Shown in pieces: positions 1 through 5,505 of a stretch of DNA of 5,505 nt (position 1 is its first letter; the number at the start of each line of letters is the position of its first letter). The position numbers and the translations under genes were made by a program. The DNA comes from Lysobacteraceae bacterium. Its GTDB lineage: Bacteria > Pseudomonadota > Gammaproteobacteria > Xanthomonadales > Xanthomonadaceae. Under the pieces are notes generated by a model, which saw only the letters and a program-made list of their open reading frames with translations, was not told where the DNA came from and ran no database searches. Location: the NCBI GenBank assembly GCA_003449195.1, contig DMID01000187.1, forward strand, positions 1 through 5,505, read 5' to 3'.

Positions 1-319
1 TTCGGCCCTGCGCGACGTCACCGACGCGCTGCAATCGGCACGCTCGCTCGATGCCCGCATCGACTCCACCCGCACCGCACGCGCCGCCGCACAGTCCGCC
101 TTCGACCTGGCCCAGACGCGTTACCGCGCCGGCATCGGCACGCGGCTGGACGTGCTGGCCGCGCAAAAGCCGCTGCTCCAGCTCGACCAGCAACTGGCCA
201 GCCTGCGCGCCCAGCGCCTGACGGCGGCCGTCGATCTCGACCAGGCTCTCGGCGGCGGACTGCCGCTGCAGGCGCCTTCCACTCCTTCTCCCATTGCCGA
301 CGCCTCCACCACGCCATGA
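1..319 (+). CDS. Outer-membrane efflux channel (TolC/NodT-type OMF), C-terminal fragment
   Basis: This is the 3' end of a gene whose start lies left of the window; the first complete codon is at position 2 and the TGA stop is at 317-319, giving 105 visible residues. The segment around LAQTRYRAGIGTRLDVLAAQ, followed by a long Leu/Ala/Gln-rich helix and ending in QALGGGLPL, is the typical last periplasmic helix pair and end of an RND/MFS-type outer-membrane factor. These proteins form trimeric channels that carry exported drugs across the outer membrane. A short Pro/Ser/Thr-rich tail follows, as is common in the family. The stop overlaps the emrA start by ATGA, so the channel is made together with its pump partners. 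In Stenotrophomonas an equivalent channel gene has been called emrC; I do not assign that symbol because only the C-terminus is visible. Family call is firm, exact subfamily is not. Confidence 0.88.
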   Translation, partial: SALRDVTDALQSARSLDARIDSTRTARAAAQSAFDLAQTRYRAGIGTRLDVLAAQKPLLQLDQQLASLRAQRLTAAVDLDQALGGGLPLQAPSTPSPIADASTTP

Positions 320-1497
320 ACCAGAACACCGCTCCCCAGACTCCCGCGGCCGGCAACGGCAAGCGCCGCACCCTGCTCCTCGGCCTGGCCGCCATCGTCG
401 TGCTCGCCGCGATCGGCTGGCTGCTGTGGTACCTGCTGTCCGGCCGCTGGCACGAGGAGACCGACGATGCCTACGTGCAGGGCAACGTGGTCAACATTAC
501 CCCGCAGACGCTGGGCACCGTGGTCGGCATCGGCGCCGAGGAAGGCATGAAGGTCGCCGCCGGCCAGGTGCTGGTCCAGCTCGACCCCTCCGATGCCAAG
601 GTGGCCTACGAACAGGCCGAAGCCAATCTGGCCGCCACCGTGCGCCAGGTCCGCGGCCTGTACAGCAGCGTCGATTCCGGCATCGCCGACCTGCAGGCCC
701 GCCAAGTGGCGGTGCAGAAGGCGCGCGCCGACGTGAAGCGCCGCGAGGGGCTGGTCGCCACCGGCGCGGTTTCGGCCGAGGAACTGGCCCACGCCCGCGA
801 CGAACTGGCCGCTGCCGAAGCCTCGCTGTCGGCCTCGCAGGGCAGCTTGGCGCGCAACCGCGCACTGGTCGATGCCACCACCGTGGCCGACCAGCCGCAG
901 GTGCAGGCCGCCGCCGCGCAGCTGCGCCAGGCCTACTTGGCGCTGCAGCGTTCGGCGATCGTCGCCCCGGTCGATGGCTATGTGGCCCAGCGCAGCGTGC
1001 AGCTCGGCCAGCGCGTGCAGCCCGGCGCCGCGCTGATGACCGTGGTGCCGCTGCACCAGGCCTGGGTGGAAGCCAACTTCAAGGAAACCCAGCTGGCGCA
1101 CATGCGCATCGGCCAGCAGGTCGCGCTGGAGTCCGACCTGTACGGCAAGTCCGTCGAATACACCGGTAAAATCACCAGCCTCGGCCTGGGCACCGGCAGC
1201 GCGTTCTCGCTGCTGCCCGCGCAGAACGCCAGCGGCAACTGGATCAAGATCGTGCAGCGCGTGCCGGTCCGCATCGAGCTTGACCCGGCCGAACTGGACA
1301 AGCACCCGCTGCGCATCGGCCTGAGCATGAAGGCCGACGTGTCGATCCGCGACCAGGACGGCCCGGTGCTGCCGGCCACGCCGCCGGCCAAGCCGGTGCT
1401 GACCACCGAAGCCTATGCGCGCCAGATGGCCGAGGCCGACGCCAAGATCGACGCGATCATCCGCAACAACCTGCCGCGCGCTGCCGCACACGGCTGA
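316..1497 (+). CDS. emrA: EmrA-type membrane fusion protein (HlyD family) of a tripartite MFS drug pump
   Basis: A complete 393-residue periplasmic adaptor, close to the roughly 390 residues of E. coli EmrA. In order it shows a basic cytoplasmic N-terminus, one membrane anchor (about 20-41), the first lipoyl half with the hallmark TDDAYVQGNVVNITPQ (49-64), an alpha-helical hairpin (about 92-210) containing REGLVATGAVSAEELAHA, the second lipoyl half (about 219-246), and a beta-barrel with WVEANFKETQLAHMRIGQ (250-267) and GTGSAFSLLPAQNASGNW (292-309). The tail (about 363-386) is a short helix. Known EmrA proteins link an EmrB transporter to an outer-membrane channel and take part in export of hydrophobic compounds such as CCCP and nalidixic acid; the substrate here is not visible. 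The ATG lies inside the upstream stop (ATGA) and no good Shine-Dalgarno precedes it, so translation is probably coupled to the channel gene. No other Met near the N-terminus is a plausible start. Confidence 0.95.
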   Translation: MNQNTAPQTPAAGNGKRRTLLLGLAAIVVLAAIGWLLWYLLSGRWHEETDDAYVQGNVVNITPQTLGTVVGIGAEEGMKVAAGQVLVQLDPSDAKVAYEQAEANLAATVRQVRGLYSSVDSGIADLQARQVAVQKARADVKRREGLVATGAVSAEELAHARDELAAAEASLSASQGSLARNRALVDATTVADQPQVQAAAAQLRQAYLALQRSAIVAPVDGYVAQRSVQLGQRVQPGAALMTVVPLHQAWVEANFKETQLAHMRIGQQVALESDLYGKSVEYTGKITSLGLGTGSAFSLLPAQNASGNWIKIVQRVPVRIELDPAELDKHPLRIGLSMKADVSIRDQDGPVLPATPPAKPVLTTEAYARQMAEADAKIDAIIRNNLPRAAAHG

Positions 1498-1512
1498 CCG
1501 GAGCGCATCGGC

Positions 1513-3078
1513 ATGTCGTCTTCCGCCACCGTCGCCACCGCACAAGCGGCTCCGCAGCCCTTCCGTCCGCCGAACATCGCGTTGACGACGGTCGGCCTGG
1601 CGCTGGCCTCGTTCATGCAGGTGCTGGACACGACCATCGCCAACGTGTCGCTGCCGACCATCGCCGGCAACCTCGGCGCCAGCGCCAACCAGTCCACGTG
1701 GGTGATCACCTCCTTCGCGGTCAGCAACGCCATCGCATTGCCGCTGACCGGCTTCCTGACCCGCCGCTACGGCGAGGTCAAGCTGTTCACGTGGGCGACG
1801 CTGGCCTTCGTGATCGCCTCGCTGCTGTGCGGCCTGGCCAACTCGATGGGTCTGCTGGTACTGGCGCGCGCGTTGCAGGGCTTCGTGGCCGGACCGATGT
1901 ACCCCGTCACGCAGGCGCTGCTGATCTCGATCTACCCGCCGCACAAACGCGGACAGGCCATCGCGCTGCTGGCGATGGTGACCGTGGTGGCGCCCATCGC
2001 CGGCCCCATCCTCGGCGGCTGGATCACCGACAACTACAGCTGGGAATGGATTTTCTTCATCAACATTCCCATCGGCATCTTTTCCAGTTTCGTCGTCGGG
2101 CGGCAGATGAAAGGCCGGCCGCAGAAGCTCGAAACACCGAAGATGGACTACATCGGCCTGGCCACGCTGGTGCTTGGCGTGGGCGCCTTGCAGATCATGC
2201 TCGACCTGGGCAACGACGAGGACTGGTTCAACTCCACCAAGATCGTGTGGCTGACCATCGTCGCCGTCGTCGCCTTGGCCGTGTTCGTGATCTGGGAGCT
2301 GACCGAGAAAGACCCGATCGTCAACCTGCGCCTGTTCCGCCACCGCAACTTCACGGCCGGCACGCTGGCAATGGTGGTCGGCTATGCGGCGTTTTTCGCC
2401 ATCGGCCTGATCGTGCCATTGTGGCTGCAGCGCAACCTGGGCTACACCGCGATATGGGCGGGTTTCGCCACCGCACCGATCGGCCTGCTGCCAATCCTGC
2501 TGACCCCGTTCGTGGGCAAGTACGCCACCCGTTTCGACCTGCGCTGGCTGGCCAGCTTCGCCTTCGTGGTGATGGCCAGCACCAGCTTCATGCGCTCGGA
2601 CTTCAATCTCGACGTGGATTTCGACCGCATTGCCGAAATCCAGGTGTTCCAGGGTCTGGGCGTGGCACTGTTCTTCATGCCGGTGCTGACGATCCTGCTG
2701 TCGGACCTGGAGCCGCACGAGATTGCCGCAGGCTCCGGCCTGGCCACCTTCGCACGCACGCTGGGCGGCAGTTTCTCGGCCTCGCTGACCACCTGGGCCT
2801 GGAACCAGCGCACCACCGTGCACCATGCGCTGCTGACCGAATCGATCAATGCCCACGACCCGGCCATGCAGCAGACCGTGACCACGCTTGGCAAGGGCGA
2901 CATGCAACACGGCGCTGCGGTGTTGAACCAGATGATCAGCCAACAGGCCGCGCAGATCGGTTTCAACGAGATATTCCACCTGCTCGGCATCATCTTCCTG
3001 GTGGTGATCGCGATCGTCTGGATTGCAAGGCCGCCGTTCGCGGCCAAGACCGGCGCGCCGGCCGGCGGCGGGCACTGA
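1513..3078 (+). CDS. emrB: EmrB-type multidrug MFS transporter (DHA2 family, 14 TM)
   Basis: A complete 521-residue inner-membrane drug:proton antiporter, near the 512 residues of E. coli EmrB. The first helix carries the DHA2 motif LDTTIANVSLPTI (38-50, with Asp39); motif A follows in the loop after helix 2 (GFLTRRYGEVKLF, 80-92); the antiporter motif C is PIAGPILGGW (161-170), followed by WEWIFFINIP (178-187), also typical of EmrB. The hydrophobic profile fits 14 helices, with a large periplasmic loop near the C-terminal end (about 430-483) before the last helix (about 487-505). The start is supported by GGAG at 1500-1503, 9 nt before the ATG; the next Met (35) lies inside helix 1 and would destroy it. 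The gene follows emrA by 15 nt in the same frame. It should pair with EmrA and the channel encoded just upstream. Family and role are firm; the substrate range is unknown. Confidence 0.96.
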   Translation: MSSSATVATAQAAPQPFRPPNIALTTVGLALASFMQVLDTTIANVSLPTIAGNLGASANQSTWVITSFAVSNAIALPLTGFLTRRYGEVKLFTWATLAFVIASLLCGLANSMGLLVLARALQGFVAGPMYPVTQALLISIYPPHKRGQAIALLAMVTVVAPIAGPILGGWITDNYSWEWIFFINIPIGIFSSFVVGRQMKGRPQKLETPKMDYIGLATLVLGVGALQIMLDLGNDEDWFNSTKIVWLTIVAVVALAVFVIWELTEKDPIVNLRLFRHRNFTAGTLAMVVGYAAFFAIGLIVPLWLQRNLGYTAIWAGFATAPIGLLPILLTPFVGKYATRFDLRWLASFAFVVMASTSFMRSDFNLDVDFDRIAEIQVFQGLGVALFFMPVLTILLSDLEPHEIAAGSGLATFARTLGGSFSASLTTWAWNQRTTVHHALLTESINAHDPAMQQTVTTLGKGDMQHGAAVLNQMISQQAAQIGFNEIFHLLGIIFLVVIAIVWIARPPFAAKTGAPAGGGH

Positions 3079-3094
3079 GCCCCCATGCACTGCA

Positions 3095-3130
3095 GACGAG
3101 CAACCCGCCGGAAGGCGGGTTGCTCGTTTC
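3095..3130 (+). terminator. Rho-independent terminator of the efflux operon
   Basis: A perfect 14-bp inverted repeat (3096-3109 with 3114-3127) encloses a GGAA tetraloop of the stable GNRA type and is followed by a short T run (TTTC, 3127-3130). It begins 18 nt after the emrB stop, so it most likely ends the efflux transcript. It also lies 22 nt beyond the stop of the convergent DUF805 gene at 3152. On the minus strand the stem is intact but the following bases (CTGCAGTG) lack a T-tract, so termination in that direction would be weaker, though possible. The structure is read directly; its activity is inferred. Confidence 0.88.
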
Positions 3131-3151
3131 TGCCGATGTTGCCGGCCCCGA

Positions 3152-3538
3152 TCAGTCGTTGACCGGATCGTCGCCGAACCGGTTGGGCCCCGGCGTCCCG
3201 CGCAGGCACATGAAGACCAGCACGACGAAGCCGCCGACATAGGGAACGAGATTGAACAGGACAAACCAGCCCGACTTGTCCTGATCGTGGAAACGGCGCA
3301 CCTGCACCGCCAGCCCCGGGATGAATACCGCAAGCATCAACAACAGCATCGCCACCAGCGCGAGATAGAAAAGTGCTCCGGACCCGTTGTAGCTCCCGAT
3401 TGCGGCACCGATGCCCATCAGGATGCCGAGCGGCATGTAGACCAGCAGCATCAACAACTGGAACATCCAGTATTCCTTGCGGCGCGAGCGCCCCGAAAAA
3501 TCCGCATAACGCCGCAACGGCATCAACATCCAATCCAT
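3152..3538 (-). CDS. DUF805 family small inner-membrane protein
   Basis: A complete 128-residue protein with all the marks of the DUF805 family (E. coli YhaH and YhaI are members): an N-terminal YADFSGRSRRKEYWMF (11-26), the central motif VQVRRFHDQDKSGW (78-91), and the C-terminal GPNRFGDDP (117-125). About three or four membrane segments are visible (about 24-48, 56-76, 92-111). The molecular function of the family is not established. The start is supported by AAAGGGG on the minus strand (complement of 3546-3552), 7 nt before the ATG; a much longer open frame on this strand is only an overlapping shadow. Codon use is looser than in neighbouring genes, with many TTG and some CTT, GTA and TTT codons, especially at the 5' end. 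It lies downstream of DUF817 in the same direction but behind a terminator-like hairpin, so it may have its own promoter or depend on read-through. It converges with emrB. Confidence 0.93.
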   Translation of the reverse strand: MDWMLMPLRRYADFSGRSRRKEYWMFQLLMLLVYMPLGILMGIGAAIGSYNGSGALFYLALVAMLLLMLAVFIPGLAVQVRRFHDQDKSGWFVLFNLVPYVGGFVVLVFMCLRGTPGPNRFGDDPVND

Positions 3539-3555
3539 GGTGAATCCCCTTTCTT

Positions 3556-3577
3556 AAAAAGAACCGCTGCATGCGGC
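3556..3577 (-). terminator. Possible weak terminator after the radA-DUF817 operon
   Basis: Read on the minus strand, a short GC-rich hairpin (CCGC, loop ATGCA, GCGG, extendable by one G-U pair) is followed directly by TTCTTTTT, the shape of a small intrinsic terminator. It lies about 58 nt after the DUF817 stop and ends about 18 nt before the DUF805 start codon. The stem is only 4-5 bp, so efficiency may be low and partial read-through into DUF805 is likely. The T-tract also forms half of a small palindrome, TTCTTAAAAAGAA (3551-3563), next to the DUF805 ribosome binding site. Confidence 0.4.
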
Positions 3578-3606
3578 GGCAACGATGACAAAGGCAGGCA
3601 CGCTAC

Positions 3607-3624
3607 GGGAAACGCGAGAAACGC
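3607..3624. repeat. Short tandem direct repeat, 2 x 9 nt
   Basis: GGGAAACGC at 3607-3615 is followed at once by GAGAAACGC at 3616-3624, matching at 8 of 9 positions. It lies in the 96-nt gap between the DUF817 stop and the DUF805 start. It could be a protein binding site or chance; no known operator is recognised. Confidence 0.35.
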
Positions 3625-3634
3625 CGCCGTCACG

Positions 3635-4524
3635 TCAATCCGCCGCGACGTGCACGCTGCGTTTGAGGTGCTTGAGGCTGGCCACGATGGTGAAGGTCAT
3701 CACCACCAGCAGCGACCACGAGCTCCACTTGCCCAGATGCACGCTGGCCCACGCGCCCATCTGGTCGGGGTAGCGCCACACTCCCATCACGGTGGCCAGG
3801 TTCTCGGCCAGCCAGATGAAGAAGCCGATCAGCACGAAGGCCAGCAGCAAGGGCATGCGCCGGTCGCGGTCGAACGGGCGGAACACCACGCTCGTGCGCG
3901 CATACAGGCCCAGCGCGCAGGCAGCCAGATACCAGCGGTAATCGCCGATCCAGTGATGGGTGAAGAAATTGGCGTAGATCAGCCCGGCCACGAGGATGGC
4001 CATCCAGTACGGCGGATGGTGGCGGATGCGCAGTTCGAACAAGCGCCACGCCTGGATGATGTAGCTGCCCACCGCCGCGTACATGAAACCCGAAAACAGT
4101 GGCACCCCCAGCACCTTGCTCCAGGCCGGGTCCGGGTATGACCAGGAGCCGATCGCCGGGGAAGTCTTGAACACTTCCAGCATGAAGCCGACGACATGGA
4201 ACAGGCAGATCGCCTTCATTTCGTCCCGCGTTTCCAGCCGCGCCCACAGCATCCAGGCCTGGATCGCCAGCGCGATGATCAGCAGCAGGTCGTAGCGGGC
4301 GATGCCCCACAAGCCGGCGCGCGGCACCAGCCAGACCGACGCGAAGAACAAGCCGGCAAACAGGCAGGCGCGCGCCTCCTTCAGGCCGAACCAGAGGAAC
4401 TCGACGCAGAAGCGCCGCAGGCCGCGCAGACAAGGATGCGGCGCGACGTCGACCAGACGTGCATCCAGCGCCGCCAAGCCGCGCCCGCCCGAAGCCATCA
4501 CCGCCGCGGCATCGGGCGCATCGC

Positions 4525-4528
<4 letters not shown>
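3635..4528 (-). CDS. DUF817 family integral membrane protein
   Basis: A complete 297-residue polytopic membrane protein that I recognise as DUF817, a family without an assigned function. Conserved-looking blocks are EFLWFGLKEARACLF (43-57), FMLEVFKTSPAIGSWSYP (115-132), VPLFSGFMYAAVGSYI (142-157), IYANFFTHHWIGDYRW (184-199) and FIWLAENLATVMGVWRYP (237-254). Seven or eight hydrophobic segments fill residues about 52-286. Repeated polar and aromatic residues near the membrane (Glu118, Lys121, His191, His192, Asp196, Glu242, Asn243) look like a conserved active or binding site, but this is inference. About the first 36 residues are Ala/Asp-rich and not membrane-spanning. The ATG overlaps the radA stop as ATGA, with GGAAG (complement of 4533-4537) 4 nt upstream; Met11 is a less likely start. 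Co-translation with radA is expected, although no functional link is known to me. Confidence 0.9.

Positions 4529-5505
<977 letters not shown>

Noticed and set aside
294..1169. Plus-strand open frame overlapping emrA in another frame
   Set aside because: Arg/Pro/Ala-rich low-complexity translation typical of a GC-rich frame shadow; the emrA frame carries clear family motifs.
1698..3242. 514-codon plus-strand open frame overlapping emrB
   Set aside because: Its translation is Arg/His/Asp-rich with no membrane segments or known motifs, and emrB explains the region.
121..3333. A 1070-codon open frame on the minus strand, antisense to emrA and emrB
   Set aside because: It is exactly codon-aligned with emrA and emrB, so its stops could arise only opposite TTA, CTA or TCA codons, which GC-rich genes avoid. 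Its product is Gln/His/Arg/Gly-rich with no recognisable domain, and it crosses two well-supported genes.
2442..3572. 376-codon minus-strand open frame running over DUF805 and antisense to emrB
   Set aside because: It overlaps DUF805 in a different frame; DUF805 has the ribosome binding site and all family motifs.
3540..3600. Promoter for DUF805 using TTGCCG and TTTAAG on the minus strand with an 18-nt spacer
   Set aside because: The -10 match is weak and transcription would start within or after the ribosome binding site, leaving no usable leader.
3023..4141. Long plus-strand open frame opposite DUF805 and DUF817
   Set aside because: His/Gln/Arg-rich antisense shadow with no ribosome binding site or domain; both minus-strand genes are well supported.

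Overview
The window is GC-rich, densely coded bacterial chromosome. Strong G/C preference at third codon positions and the protein families present point to a Gram-negative proteobacterium. An OMF-EmrA-EmrB gene order with the outer-membrane channel first recalls the emrCAB arrangement described in Stenotrophomonas, so a xanthomonad-type gammaproteobacterium is my best guess. That is inference; nothing here fixes the genus.

Plus strand, 1-3078: the 3' end of a TolC/NodT-type outer-membrane efflux channel, then a complete EmrA-type membrane fusion protein, then a complete EmrB-type (DHA2 family) MFS transporter. The first two genes overlap by ATGA and the second and third are 15 nt apart. The three products should form one tripartite drug pump across both membranes. 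The operon ends at a strong hairpin 18 nt past the emrB stop. The operon start, and any regulator, lie left of the window.

Minus strand, 5505-3152, converging on the same hairpin: the C-terminal two thirds of the DNA repair ATPase RadA, then a DUF817 integral membrane protein overlapping radA by ATGA, then after 96 nt a small DUF805 membrane protein. The 96-nt gap holds a terminator-like hairpin with a T-tract just before the DUF805 ribosome binding site, and a short tandem repeat.

No RNA gene, mobile element, CRISPR array or attachment site was seen. No gene-free stretch exceeds 300 nt. The window reads as ordinary core or near-core chromosome. The points most worth a second look are the tight radA-DUF817 coupling and the compact signals around the DUF805 start. 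I found no convincing evidence of a new system.
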